From the NCBI RefSeq assembly GCF_014109725.1, contig NZ_CP058554.1, forward strand, positions 372,001 through 436,000: a stretch of 64,000 nt of DNA. Direction: 5' to 3'. The notes beneath the pieces were generated by a model that was not told the DNA's origin, searched no databases, and was given only the letters and a program-made list of their open reading frames with translations. Shown here in pieces: positions 44,280 to 52,731 of the stretch. This stretch comes from Comamonas piscis (GTDB lineage Bacteria > Pseudomonadota > Gammaproteobacteria > Burkholderiales > Burkholderiaceae_C). A program made the translations under genes and the position numbers. Within the stretch, counting starts at the first letter, position 1. Each line of letters starts with the position of its first letter.

Positions 44280-45277
44280 CAGTCGATCCTCGCGCCCGAG
44301 AGCTTCACCAGCTTCTGGTGCTTGGCCAGCTCCTCCTGGAAGAAGGCGGGAGCCTGCGCCGGGCCCTTGTCCAGCACCATCAGGCCCTGGCCGGCGATGG
44401 CGGTCTGCGCCTCGGGCGAGGCCAGTGCGGTCTTCATGGCGGTAGCGTACTGGTCGACGATGGGCTTGGGCAGGCCGGCCGGGCCCACCAGCGCAATCCA
44501 GGCATCAAAGCTGTAGCCGGGCACGCCCGCTTCGGCCACGGTGGGCACATCGGGCAGCGCGGCAGAGCGCTGCGTGGTGGACAGCGCAATGGCACGCAAG
44601 CTGCCGGCCTTGATCTGCGGCAGCGCCTGCGATACCGACACAAAGGCCAGCTGCACCTGGCCACCCATCAGGTCGGTGATCAGCGGCCCGGTGCCCCGGT
44701 AGGGCACATGCTTGATGTCGATGCCGGTCTCGGCAATCAACAGCTCGCTGGCCAGGTGCAGGGTGCTGCCATTGCCGGCCGAGCCGTAGTTGAGCGTGCC
44801 CGGGTGCGCCTTGGCATAGGCACGCAGCTGTGCCAGGTCCGTCACCGGCAGCTTGGCATTCGCCACCAGCACCAGCGGCACGGTGGCCAGCACCGCAATC
44901 GGGGTGATGTCGCGCAGGCTGTCATAGGGAATGGTCGGGTAGATGCCGGGGTTGATCACATGGTTGGACGAGATCATGCCCAGGGTCAGCCCATCCTTGT
45001 GCGCCCGCACTACCTGGGCCGTGCCGGGGATGCCGCCTGCCCCGGCAATGTTTTCGACCACCACCGGGTGCCCGGTACTGCGGCCAAAACCGGGCGCCAG
45101 CGCACGGGCCACGGCATCGACCGTCGATCCTGCGGCCAGCGGCACGACCATGCGAATGGGCTTGTCTGTGCTGGCCAACTGGGCATGGGCCTGCCAGGGC
45201 GCTAGCCACAGGGCGGCTGCCAGCACAGGCAGCATCGTCAACAAGCGGCGCTTGCTGGCTTGGTTTGCTTTTTTCAT
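44279..45277 (-). CDS. Bug-family solute-binding protein
   Basis: A 332-residue periplasmic receptor starting MKKANQASKRRLLTMLPVLA, with cleavage near AHAQL. Bug motifs are KPIRMVVPLAAGSTVD, VRAHKDGLTLGMI, LNYGSAGNGSTLH and LPDVPTVAEAGVPG. The element AGGAGACA lies just upstream of the ATG. It sits 25 nt behind the aconitase-family gene and overlaps the RraA start, so uptake and the dehydratase/aldolase steps are co-transcribed. Confidence 0.93.
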   Translation of the reverse strand: MKKANQASKRRLLTMLPVLAAALWLAPWQAHAQLASTDKPIRMVVPLAAGSTVDAVARALAPGFGRSTGHPVVVENIAGAGGIPGTAQVVRAHKDGLTLGMISSNHVINPGIYPTIPYDSLRDITPIAVLATVPLVLVANAKLPVTDLAQLRAYAKAHPGTLNYGSAGNGSTLHLASELLIAETGIDIKHVPYRGTGPLITDLMGGQVQLAFVSVSQALPQIKAGSLRAIALSTTQRSAALPDVPTVAEAGVPGYSFDAWIALVGPAGLPKPIVDQYATAMKTALASPEAQTAIAGQGLMVLDKGPAQAPAFFQEELAKHQKLVKLSGARID

Positions 45278-45302
45278 CGCTGTCTCCTGGTCTCTTTTTT
45301 TC

Positions 45303-47303
45303 TCAGTGGGAAAAGCGGCGTCTCAGCTCCTCAAACGACATGAGCTCACCGGCGATCGCGCTGGCAGCCACGGTGGCGGGGCTGGCCAGCCAAACGCTGC
45401 CGGGCCCGCCACGGCCCGGAAAATTGCGGTTGATGGCGCTGACCGTGACCTGGTCAGCGCGCTCCGAGCCCCCCGGGCCGCAGTTGCCGCAGGCCCCGCA
45501 CGAGGGCTGCAGCATGCGCGCACCAACGCGCTCAAAGGCATCGAGGTAGCCAGCATCCGCACAGTGGTCGCGCACGGCGGTGGTGCCAAACTGCAGAAAC
45601 AGCTGCACGCCAGGCGCCACCTTCAGGCCGCGCTCGGCAGCCCAGTGCAGCACCTGGTGGTAGTGCACAAAATCCTCGCGCTTGCCGGCGGTGCAAGAGC
45701 CGCCGTAGGCAATGTCGATACGCAGCGGCGCCGTGATCGATGCCAATGGCCGCCCATTGCCCGGATCGCCGGGGCTGGCCACCATGGCGGGCACGGCCGC
45801 GCAGTCGATGTGGATGGTCTGCGCATAGTCGGCGCCCGGGTCGCTGTGCATCCAGTCCTCCAGCACAAAGTCAATACCGCGCCGCTCGCGCAGAAAGCGC
45901 ACGGTCTCCGCATCTGGCGCGACGATGCCGGTAAAGCCACCCAGCTCGGCCGTCATATTCGTTAGGGTGGCGCGCTCATCGGTGCCCATCTGGGCGACGG
46001 CCGTGCCGCAAAACTCAAACAGCTTGCCAACGCCTCCGCCGGCGCGGATCAAGGGCTGGGCCAGCAGGTGCAGCACGACATCCTTGGCAGCCACACCTGG
46101 CGCCAGCGCACCATCGAGCACAATGCGCAGGCTTTGCGGCAGGGTCAGGCGCACGGCACCGGTGACAAAGGCATTGGCCATGTCGGTGGTGCCCACGCCA
46201 AAGGCCACGCAGCCCAGTGCGCCGCTATGGGTCGTGTGCGAATCGGTGCCCACTACCAACTGGCCGGGCAGCGCATGGCGCTCGGTCATCATCGCGTGCG
46301 AGATGCCCGCCACATTGCTGCCGTCATCGCGCAAGGCCTCGTCTTCCGTCAGGGTGCGGTAGCTGTGCAGGGCGTAGTCAGCGGCAAAGCTGCGCTGCGC
46401 CTGCACCATGCGATGCACATTGGGCACCAGACCGCCGCGCACATGGGCGGGGCTCTCTTGCACATAGGAGGTGTGGTCCTCAAACACCAGGATCGATGCC
46501 GGGTCGTTGAGCGGCAGCGGGCGGCCCAGGCTGGCATGCAGCATGTGCGCGGCCATGCCCGTGTAGTACTCGTGGATAAAGCGCCAGTCGGCCCGCACAA
46601 AGGCGCCATCGCCAGCAACCGGCTGGGCCGGGGTGACCGCCGTGGGCAGTGCATGCCGGGCGACGATCTTCTCGAACAAGGTGCGCGGCTGGGTGGTCGG
46701 TGCTGGTGCGGGCGGCGCTGCGCTGTCTACATGGGCCACATTCGCCAGATGCGCACGACCAAAGGCCAGCAGGCCACCTTGCATAAGGATGGCGGCGGCC
46801 AGCGCATCGCGCCCGGCCAGCAGCTCTTGCCAGGCAATCGCCTCACCGGCAGCAATGCGCGGGACCAGGCTGAGGTCGGTCGAGGTGATCAGGCCGATGT
46901 TGTCGGCGTTCTGCCGGTAGATGCGCTCAAAGCTCTCGGCAATCACCAGCCGCACGCCGGCCAGCTTTTCGGCCATGGGGCTGTGCTCGCGCGAGGAGCC
47001 CTTGCCGTAGCGCTTGCCCGCGACAACGACCTCGATACCGCTGCCGCGCAGCGCACCGGCGGCAATCGGGAACACACCACCAGCCTGGAAGCCGCTGTAG
47101 GGGTAGTGGCCCAGCGCATCGTCAAAGTGCGTCAGGATTGCAATCGGCGTGATCTCGTCGGTGGAGACATCGTCGCGCAGCGGCTGGGCCGCCGCCAGTG
47201 GCAGCTGCTCGCCGGCCAGCACCTGCTGCACGCAGGCGGGGTTCTGGCTCAGGTACAGAATGCGGGGAGAAAAATGCAGTGCGGTGGGGCTGGTGCTTGG
47301 CAT
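45303..47303 (-). CDS. aconitase/isopropylmalate-dehydratase family protein with swapped domain order
   Basis: A 666-residue 4Fe-4S hydro-lyase with both isomerase subunits in one chain, but with the small swivel domain first. Residues about 35-200 carry the LeuD-like loop GKRYGKGSSREHSP. Residues about 220-650 carry the LeuC/aconitase core with GTDSHTTHSGALG and three cluster cysteines: SCTAGK (around residue 536) and CGACGNCG (around 600-606). Aconitase A and LeuC-LeuD fusions place the swivel last, AcnB places it early. The substrate may be a citramalate-, citrate- or oxalocitramalate-like acid. It follows a LysR gene in the same direction. Confidence 0.85.
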   Translation of the reverse strand: MPSTSPTALHFSPRILYLSQNPACVQQVLAGEQLPLAAAQPLRDDVSTDEITPIAILTHFDDALGHYPYSGFQAGGVFPIAAGALRGSGIEVVVAGKRYGKGSSREHSPMAEKLAGVRLVIAESFERIYRQNADNIGLITSTDLSLVPRIAAGEAIAWQELLAGRDALAAAILMQGGLLAFGRAHLANVAHVDSAAPPAPAPTTQPRTLFEKIVARHALPTAVTPAQPVAGDGAFVRADWRFIHEYYTGMAAHMLHASLGRPLPLNDPASILVFEDHTSYVQESPAHVRGGLVPNVHRMVQAQRSFAADYALHSYRTLTEDEALRDDGSNVAGISHAMMTERHALPGQLVVGTDSHTTHSGALGCVAFGVGTTDMANAFVTGAVRLTLPQSLRIVLDGALAPGVAAKDVVLHLLAQPLIRAGGGVGKLFEFCGTAVAQMGTDERATLTNMTAELGGFTGIVAPDAETVRFLRERRGIDFVLEDWMHSDPGADYAQTIHIDCAAVPAMVASPGDPGNGRPLASITAPLRIDIAYGGSCTAGKREDFVHYHQVLHWAAERGLKVAPGVQLFLQFGTTAVRDHCADAGYLDAFERVGARMLQPSCGACGNCGPGGSERADQVTVSAINRNFPGRGGPGSVWLASPATVAASAIAGELMSFEELRRRFSH

Positions 47304-47337
47304 GCCCCATCATCGCGGTGGCGCCGCGCTGCGGGAA

Positions 47338-47364
47338 GCGCTAAGACAGCACAGGGGATAGCGC
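47338..47364. promoter_or_regulatory. inverted repeat, candidate LysR operator
   Basis: GCGCTA (47338-47343) and TAGCGC (47359-47364) form a perfect inverted repeat with a 15-nt spacer, centred about 48 nt upstream of the aconitase-family start. Size and position suit a LysR-type binding site. A second small palindrome, CCGGG-ATTA-CCCGG (47377-47390), follows and may be the end of the LysR transcript. Confidence 0.45.
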
Positions 47365-47394
47365 AAAAATCGATCACCGGGATTACCCGGGGAG

Positions 47395-48309
47395 CTACTC
47401 CACAGCGCCTTGCAGCACCTGCAGCAGGGCCTGGGTGGTGCGCAACTGGGGCTGGCGGCGCAAGGCATACAGGTGCAGCTCGCGCTGCGCCCAGGGCTCG
47501 GCCAGTGGCCGCAGCACAAAGCCTGCTGTGCCGGCATAGGCGGCAGCGGCGCTTTGTGGAATCACCGCAATGCCCAGACCCGCTTCCACCATGCGGCAGA
47601 CGGCATCAAAGCTGCTGAGCGATACCTCGGGGTTGAAGCGCTGCTGCGCGGCCTCGGCCCGCTCGTGTAGCATGCGATCGAGCGCGCCGCCCTGGTGTAC
47701 GCCAATCAAAGGGTGGGCCAGCACCTGCGCAAAATCAACCGCATCCAGCGCCGCCAAGGCATGGCCGCTGGGGATCACCACCTGCAGCGGATCGCTGGCA
47801 AAAAACCAGGCATCCAGCCCCGAGGCCGGTGGCACGGCCACGCCAACACCAACATCGGCGCGGTCATCCAGACAGGCGCGCAGCACCTCGCGGGTATCGG
47901 CCTCGTGCAAGGAGATGCGCACATGCGGATAGCGCGCGCGGAACTGCGACAGCTTCTCCGGCAGAAATCCCACCACCGCCGACATATTGGCGTAGAGCCG
48001 CACGGTGCCGCGCACCTCATCGCCCTGCTCCTGCACCTCGCGCACCAAGCCTTGCAGCTCTTCATCAATCTGCATGCCCCGCTCAAACACCCGGCGCCCC
48101 GCATCGGTCAGCACCACGCCACGCGGCGAGCGCACCAGCAAGGCCGTGCCAAAGGCATGCTCCAGGTCCGACAGTCGCCGGCTCAGCGCCGATGATGCAA
48201 TGTGCTCGGTCTCCGCAGCGCGGGCAATCGAGCCCGCATGCACCACGGCAATGAACAGCCGCAGGCTGTAAGTATCCAGGCGTCTGACGGGCGGGCGTTG
48301 GGAGGTCAT
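47395..48309 (-). CDS. LysR-family transcriptional regulator
   Basis: A 304-residue LysR regulator. The N-terminal winged helix (residues about 12-70: YSLRLFIAVVHAGSIARAA, SALSRRLSDLEHAFG) is followed by a linker helix and the periplasmic-binding-protein-like effector domain (VRLYANMSAVVGF, GIAVIPQSAAAAY). Length is standard. It lies just upstream of, and in the same direction as, the aconitase-family gene rather than divergent to it, with 91 bp between. It probably senses a pathway intermediate and controls the aconitase-Bug-RraA genes. Confidence 0.9.
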   Translation of the reverse strand: MTSQRPPVRRLDTYSLRLFIAVVHAGSIARAAETEHIASSALSRRLSDLEHAFGTALLVRSPRGVVLTDAGRRVFERGMQIDEELQGLVREVQEQGDEVRGTVRLYANMSAVVGFLPEKLSQFRARYPHVRISLHEADTREVLRACLDDRADVGVGVAVPPASGLDAWFFASDPLQVVIPSGHALAALDAVDFAQVLAHPLIGVHQGGALDRMLHERAEAAQQRFNPEVSLSSFDAVCRMVEAGLGIAVIPQSAAAAYAGTAGFVLRPLAEPWAQRELHLYALRRQPQLRTTQALLQVLQGAVE

Positions 48310-48410
48310 GGTGGGGCGTGGGGGTGGTCAGCCGCCAAGGATAGCGCCCCGGGGATGGGGAGCGCTGCGATACCCGAGCGCGCCCCTCCATGCAGTCGCA
48401 AGCGATCGGC

Positions 48411-49232
48411 TTAGCTGCCGGTGGCTGGCACGATCTTTTGCATGAACTCGTTCAAGCTGGCCCCTGACAGCTCGCCCACACGCTGGCCCTGCAGCTGGCC
48501 ATTTGCGTCATAGAACAGGGTCGTCGGCAGTGCGCGGCTGCCGGCCACTTCGCCCATGCTGTTGCGCGGGTCCAGCAGCACCTGGCCATCGGGCAGGCCA
48601 AAGCCGCGTGCGGCCTTCAGCACCACCTCGGGCGCCTCTTGCTGGTTCACCCACAGAAACTGCGCCTGCGGGTAGCGCTTTTGCGCCTCCAGCAGCGCGG
48701 GCATCTCGCGCACGCAAGGGGTGCACCAGCTGGCCCAGAGGTTGATGACCACGGGCTTGCCTTTGAACTGGTCGATCGCATGGGTTTGCGCATCCAACGC
48801 CACCAGCGCCAGCTGCGGCAGCGCCTTGGCGCTGGGCGAGAACTGGTACACCAGCGCATTGCCGCCCAGCCACAGCACCGCAAACAGCGCCGCCGCACCC
48901 GCCAGCGGCTGCAACACTGCCTTTTTGCGCAACCACAGCCACCAAATATAAACAACGGTCACCGCCAGCGCGGCCCAGGGCTCCCAGCCCCCATCGCGCA
49001 CATTGAACAGCGACAGCGGCTGCGCCAGGTACTCATCGGCATAACGGGCCACAAAGCCCAGCCGCGCTGCGACCAGCGCCAGCAGCGGCAGCAGCCAGGC
49101 ATGCGGCGTCGTAGACAGACCCCGCTGCCGCGCCCAGCGCGCCAACAGCACATCGGCCAGCAGCCATGCCAGCATCAAGATGACCAAACCCCAGGGCAGT
49201 GAGAACGGCCCGATCTGCAAACTTGCGCTCAT
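48411..49232 (-). CDS. Lgt-like membrane module fused to TlpA-type thioredoxin
   Basis: A 273-residue protein. Residues 1-130 hold about four membrane helices whose sequence (IGPFSLPWGLVI, AARLGFVARYADEYL, PLSLFNVRDGGW) resembles the first half of prolipoprotein diacylglyceryl transferase, but the catalytic histidine motif of Lgt is absent (GGWEPWAA). Residues 135-273 form a periplasmic TlpA/ResA thioredoxin domain with the redox pair C170-C173 in WASWCTPC and a cis-Pro region SRALPTTLFYD. It is likely a membrane-bound thiol:disulfide reductase, for example in cytochrome c maturation. It is monocistronic. Confidence 0.85.
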   Translation of the reverse strand: MSASLQIGPFSLPWGLVILMLAWLLADVLLARWARQRGLSTTPHAWLLPLLALVAARLGFVARYADEYLAQPLSLFNVRDGGWEPWAALAVTVVYIWWLWLRKKAVLQPLAGAAALFAVLWLGGNALVYQFSPSAKALPQLALVALDAQTHAIDQFKGKPVVINLWASWCTPCVREMPALLEAQKRYPQAQFLWVNQQEAPEVVLKAARGFGLPDGQVLLDPRNSMGEVAGSRALPTTLFYDANGQLQGQRVGELSGASLNEFMQKIVPATGS

Positions 49233-49320
49233 CTTTGTATTTTTTAAAACAGAAGGCGCTGGCGTAGAGGCACACCAGCGGCGAATCTGCGGTCTGAATA
49301 CCTGAGGCGCCTTTTGGTTC

Positions 49321-49353
49321 CATTCCGGCGCCCCGTAGCAGGGCGCCGGAATG
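49321..49353. terminator. long GC-rich hairpin
   Basis: CATTCCGGCGCCC (49321-49333) pairs perfectly with GGGCGCCGGAATG (49341-49353), a 13-bp stem with a 7-nt loop. It sits 12 nt downstream of the succinate-semialdehyde dehydrogenase stop on the minus strand. No T-run follows, so it may work as a rho-assisted end or as an RNA stabiliser. Confidence 0.55.
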
Positions 49354-49364
49354 GACAGCAGGTT

Positions 49365-50804
49365 TTACTGGTCCTCACTCACCAGCTTGATATTGCAATA
49401 AGCCTGCAGCCCTTCAATCCCGCATTCCGAGCCCCAGCCGCTTTCCTTGACGCCGCCAAACGGTGCTTCGGACATGGAGATGTTCAAGGTGTTGATGCCG
49501 AGCATGCCGGTTTGCACGCCGTTGGAGAGCTGCTGGCGTACGCCGCTGTCTTGCGTGAAGGCATAGGCGGCCAGGCCGTATTGCAGGCGGTTGGCGCGCT
49601 GCAGCGCTTCGTCCATGTCGGCGATGGGATTGATCAGCGCGACGGGGCCAAAGGGCTCCTCGTTCATCAGGCCGGCGTCTTCGGGCAGGTTGCTGAGGAC
49701 GGAGGGCTCCCAGAAGAAGCCCTTGCCGGGCATGCGCTTGCCGCCGGTGTGCAGGGTGGCGCCCTTCTCTTGCGCATCGGCGATCAGGCGGGTGAGCGCC
49801 TCGATGCGGCGCGGGTTGGCCAGCGGACCCATCTGGCTGGCGTCATCCAGGCCACTGCCAACCTTGAGCTTCTTGGTGCGCTCGACAAAGGCGGTCACAA
49901 AGCGGTCGAACACCTCGCGGTGCACATAAAAGCGCGTGGGCGAGATGCAGACCTGGCCGGCGTTGCGGAACTTGCCAGCCACCAGCGCATCGGCGGCCTT
50001 GTCGATGTCGGCATCCTTCCAGACGATGACGGGGGCATGGCCGCCCAACTCCAGGGTCGCGCGCTTCATGCTCTTGGCGGCATGCGAGGCCAGCATCTTG
50101 CCCACGGCGGTGGAGCCGGTGAAAGAGAACTTGGCCACCTCGGGCTGGTCGAGCAGGTAGCCCGATACCTCGGCGGGCACGCCAAACACCATGTTCAGCA
50201 CACCGGCGGGCAGGCCGGCATCGTGCAGCACCCTCACCAGCTCCTGGGCGGTGGCGGGGGTTTCCTCGGCGGGCTTGAGCACCAGGGTGCAGCCAGCGGC
50301 CAGGGCGCCGGCAATCTTGCGCGCGGGGGTGATGGCGGGGAAGTTCCAGGGCGCAAAGGCGGCGCAGACGCCGACCGGCTCATGGTGTACCGCAATGCGC
50401 TGCGTCGGGGTCTTGCCTGGCACCAGGCGGCCATAGTTGCGGCGGCCTTCTTCGGCGTACCAGTCGTAGGTGTCGGCAGCGGCCAGCACTTCCAGCTTGG
50501 CTTCGCGCACCGGCTTGCCCTGCTCCAAGGTCATGCAGCGGGCAATGTGGTCGGCACGCTCGCGGATCAGGTTGGCGGCCTTGCGCAAGATGTCCGAGCG
50601 GGCCAGCGGCGATGTGCGCTTCCAGCCTTCAAAGGCCGCATTGGCGGCCTGCAAGGCGGCCTGCAGATCGGCCGGGCTGGCGTGGGGCAGCTGGCCCAGT
50701 GTGGATTCGTCCAGCGGGTTGATGACCGGCTCGCTCTTGCGGCCGTCGGCGGACAGCCATTGGCCGTTGATAAACAGTTGCAACTGTGGATAAGTTTGGG
50801 ACAT
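49365..50804 (-). CDS. gabD: NAD(P)-dependent succinate-semialdehyde (aldehyde) dehydrogenase
   Basis: A 479-residue aldehyde dehydrogenase of the GabD branch. Motifs: PWNFPAITPARKIAGAL, FTGSTAVGKML (cofactor), LELGGHAPVIV with catalytic Glu, GQVCISPTRFYVH with catalytic Cys, and EEPFGPVALI. The start at 50804 (MSQTYPQLQLFING) has AGGAG upstream. It lies behind the ABC receptor gene on the same strand, separated by a hairpin. Likely oxidises succinate semialdehyde or a similar aldehyde to the acid; the gene symbol reflects subfamily, not proven substrate. Confidence 0.85.
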   Translation of the reverse strand: MSQTYPQLQLFINGQWLSADGRKSEPVINPLDESTLGQLPHASPADLQAALQAANAAFEGWKRTSPLARSDILRKAANLIRERADHIARCMTLEQGKPVREAKLEVLAAADTYDWYAEEGRRNYGRLVPGKTPTQRIAVHHEPVGVCAAFAPWNFPAITPARKIAGALAAGCTLVLKPAEETPATAQELVRVLHDAGLPAGVLNMVFGVPAEVSGYLLDQPEVAKFSFTGSTAVGKMLASHAAKSMKRATLELGGHAPVIVWKDADIDKAADALVAGKFRNAGQVCISPTRFYVHREVFDRFVTAFVERTKKLKVGSGLDDASQMGPLANPRRIEALTRLIADAQEKGATLHTGGKRMPGKGFFWEPSVLSNLPEDAGLMNEEPFGPVALINPIADMDEALQRANRLQYGLAAYAFTQDSGVRQQLSNGVQTGMLGINTLNISMSEAPFGGVKESGWGSECGIEGLQAYCNIKLVSEDQ

Positions 50805-50836
50805 GGGTGGCTCCTGCCAGGGGTTTGGAAGGCACA

Positions 50837-50865
50837 ACGCGGTCTTTCTGACAAGAAGACCGCGT
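50837..50865. terminator. hairpin between ABC receptor and dehydrogenase genes
   Basis: ACGCGGTCTT (50837-50846) and AAGACCGCGT (50856-50865) form a 10-bp perfect stem with a 9-nt loop, 21 nt after the receptor stop codon. No T-run, so termination may be partial. Confidence 0.5.
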
Positions 50866-50886
50866 GGCTTGTGGATAAGGCTGTGT

Positions 50887-52095
50887 TTACTTCTTCACAA
50901 AAGCGCACTTGCCATCGGCCATCGGCCGGAAGGCCTTGTCACCCGGGATGGTGGCGAGGATCTTGTAGTAGTCCCAAGGGCCCTTGGACTCTTCGGGCGA
51001 CTTGACCTGGGCCAGGTAGAGGTCGTGCACCATGCGGCCGTCCTCGCGCACATGGCCGTTCTGGCTGAAGAAATCTTCGATCTTGTTGGACTTGAGGTAC
51101 TTGGTGACGGCGGGGCCATCGTCCGAATTGATGGCGGCCACGGCCTTGAGGTACTGGGTGACCGCCGAATAGGTGCCGGCATGCACCATCGAGGGCATGC
51201 TCTTCTTGCCCATGCGCTCAAAAAAGCGCTGCGAGAAAGCGCGTGTCTCAGGCGTGCGGTCCCAGTAGAAGGCGGTGGCAAAGGTCAGGCCCTGGGCGGT
51301 GCGCAGGCCCAGCGAATGCACATCCTGGATGAACATGAACTGCGGCGCCACGGTCTGCTTTTGCATCAGGCCAAACTGCTTGGCGGACTTGATTGCATTG
51401 ATGGTGTCATTGCCGGCGCTCACCAGGGTGACCACCGAGGCTTTCGACTCCTGCGCCTGCAGCACAAAGGACGAGAAATCGCTGGCATTGAGCGGGAAGT
51501 TGGTGCGGCCCACGATCTTGCCGCCGCCCTTGCTGACGATATTGGTCACCGTCTCGGCGCCGGCCTTGCCGAAGGCATAGTCCACCGCCATGATGTACCA
51601 GTCGTTTTTGCCTTTTTCCAGCATCGCATGGGCCACACCGCTGGCCATCGCATAGGTGTCATAGGTGTAGTGGATGGCGGTGGGCATGCAGGCCTCGCTG
51701 GTCAGCGCATCCGATGCGCCGCCCGAGGTCAGCACCAGCTTGTTGCGCTCCTTGGCCAGGTTGTAGACGGCCATCGCGACGGCCGAGTTGTTGAGGTCAA
51801 CCACCACGTCCACACCATCGGTATCGAACCAGGTGCGTGCACGGCTGGCACCGACATCGGCCTTGCCCTGGTGATCGGCAAATACCACCTCGATCTTCTT
51901 GCCCCCTACCGTGCCGCCAAAGTCCTCCACCGCCATGCGGGTGGCCTCCAGCGAGCCGCGCCCTGCCGTATCGGCATAGGGGCCGGACATATCGCTGAGC
52001 ACGGCAATCTTGACGACGTTGTCAGAGATGCCCTGCGCTTGCGCGCCCGTGGTGCAGCATGCGGCCATGGCCAAAGCCAGCGCGGTCATTTTCAT
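50887..52095 (-). CDS. ABC transporter substrate-binding protein, branched-chain amino acid type
   Basis: A 402-residue periplasmic receptor of the LivK/type I class. Signal peptide MKMTALALAMAACCTTGAQA. Characteristic segments are DNVVKIAVLSDMSGPYADTAG, VVFADHQGKADVGASRARTWFD, VLTSGGASDALTSEACM and DWYIMAVDYAFGKAGAE. The family also binds aromatic acids and other amides besides Leu/Ile/Val. No permease or ATPase gene is adjacent, so the transporter is incomplete in this window. GGAGACAAG precedes the ATG. It is divergent from the DUF35/thiolase operon. Confidence 0.92.
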   Translation of the reverse strand: MKMTALALAMAACCTTGAQAQGISDNVVKIAVLSDMSGPYADTAGRGSLEATRMAVEDFGGTVGGKKIEVVFADHQGKADVGASRARTWFDTDGVDVVVDLNNSAVAMAVYNLAKERNKLVLTSGGASDALTSEACMPTAIHYTYDTYAMASGVAHAMLEKGKNDWYIMAVDYAFGKAGAETVTNIVSKGGGKIVGRTNFPLNASDFSSFVLQAQESKASVVTLVSAGNDTINAIKSAKQFGLMQKQTVAPQFMFIQDVHSLGLRTAQGLTFATAFYWDRTPETRAFSQRFFERMGKKSMPSMVHAGTYSAVTQYLKAVAAINSDDGPAVTKYLKSNKIEDFFSQNGHVREDGRMVHDLYLAQVKSPEESKGPWDYYKILATIPGDKAFRPMADGKCAFVKK

Positions 52096-52350
52096 GGTCT
52101 TGTCTCCGGTTTTATAGAAAGCGTTTGACAGACGATGCTAGAGATTTCTGGCCCGGTGGTTTCTGCATTTGCCAAGCGCCGCCTTAGCCTGCGCCAAAGC
52201 CTAGAAAACCCTGATACCCACAGAAGCGAAAGCAGTGTCACCCAGGTTCGTCAAGCGCGGCCAAACCCCCTCTTCGGCAACCAATAATTGCGTGCAGCAG
52301 GCAATGGGGCCATGCTTCAGCATCCGCTATCTCCTCAGAAAGATTCCGCA

Positions 52351-52716
52351 ATGACACCCTCGATGTCAAGCCAGTACCAGGCTGCATTGGACTCGGGCAG
52401 CTTCCAGATTCAGCGCTGCAAGGCCTGCGCCCAGGCCATCTTCTACCCCCGCGAGTTGTGCCCGCATTGCGGCAGCGATGCGCTGGCCTGGGAGCCACCC
52501 AGCGGCAAAGGCACGGTCTACTCGACCACGGTGATCCGCCGCAAGGCCGAGGCCGGGGGCGACTACAACGTGGCGCTGGTGGACCTGGCGGAAGGCCCGC
52601 GCATGATGAGCCGCGTCGAAGGCATGGCGCCCGCCGATGTGAAGATCGGCATGGCCGTGCAGGCCCAGGTGATCACGCACAACGGCAAGGGCCTAGTGGT
52701 GTTCAAAGCCGCATAA
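52351..52716 (+). CDS. Zn-ribbon OB-fold acyl-CoA-binding protein (DUF35)
   Basis: A 121-residue DUF35 protein. The rubredoxin-like zinc site is C23-x2-C26 and C37-x2-C40 (CKAC, CPHC). The OB domain follows with GKGTVYSTTVIRR and ALVDLAEGPRMMSRVEG. Such proteins bind the CoA part of the substrate and form complexes with thiolase-like aldolases, as in steroid side-chain Ltp2-DUF35. The thiolase-like gene starts 15 nt downstream, matching that pairing. The start at 52351 is chosen because residues before it lack family character. Confidence 0.9.
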   Translation: MTPSMSSQYQAALDSGSFQIQRCKACAQAIFYPRELCPHCGSDALAWEPPSGKGTVYSTTVIRRKAEAGGDYNVALVDLAEGPRMMSRVEGMAPADVKIGMAVQAQVITHNGKGLVVFKAA

Positions 52717-52731
52717 CAAGAGGGATAAAAC

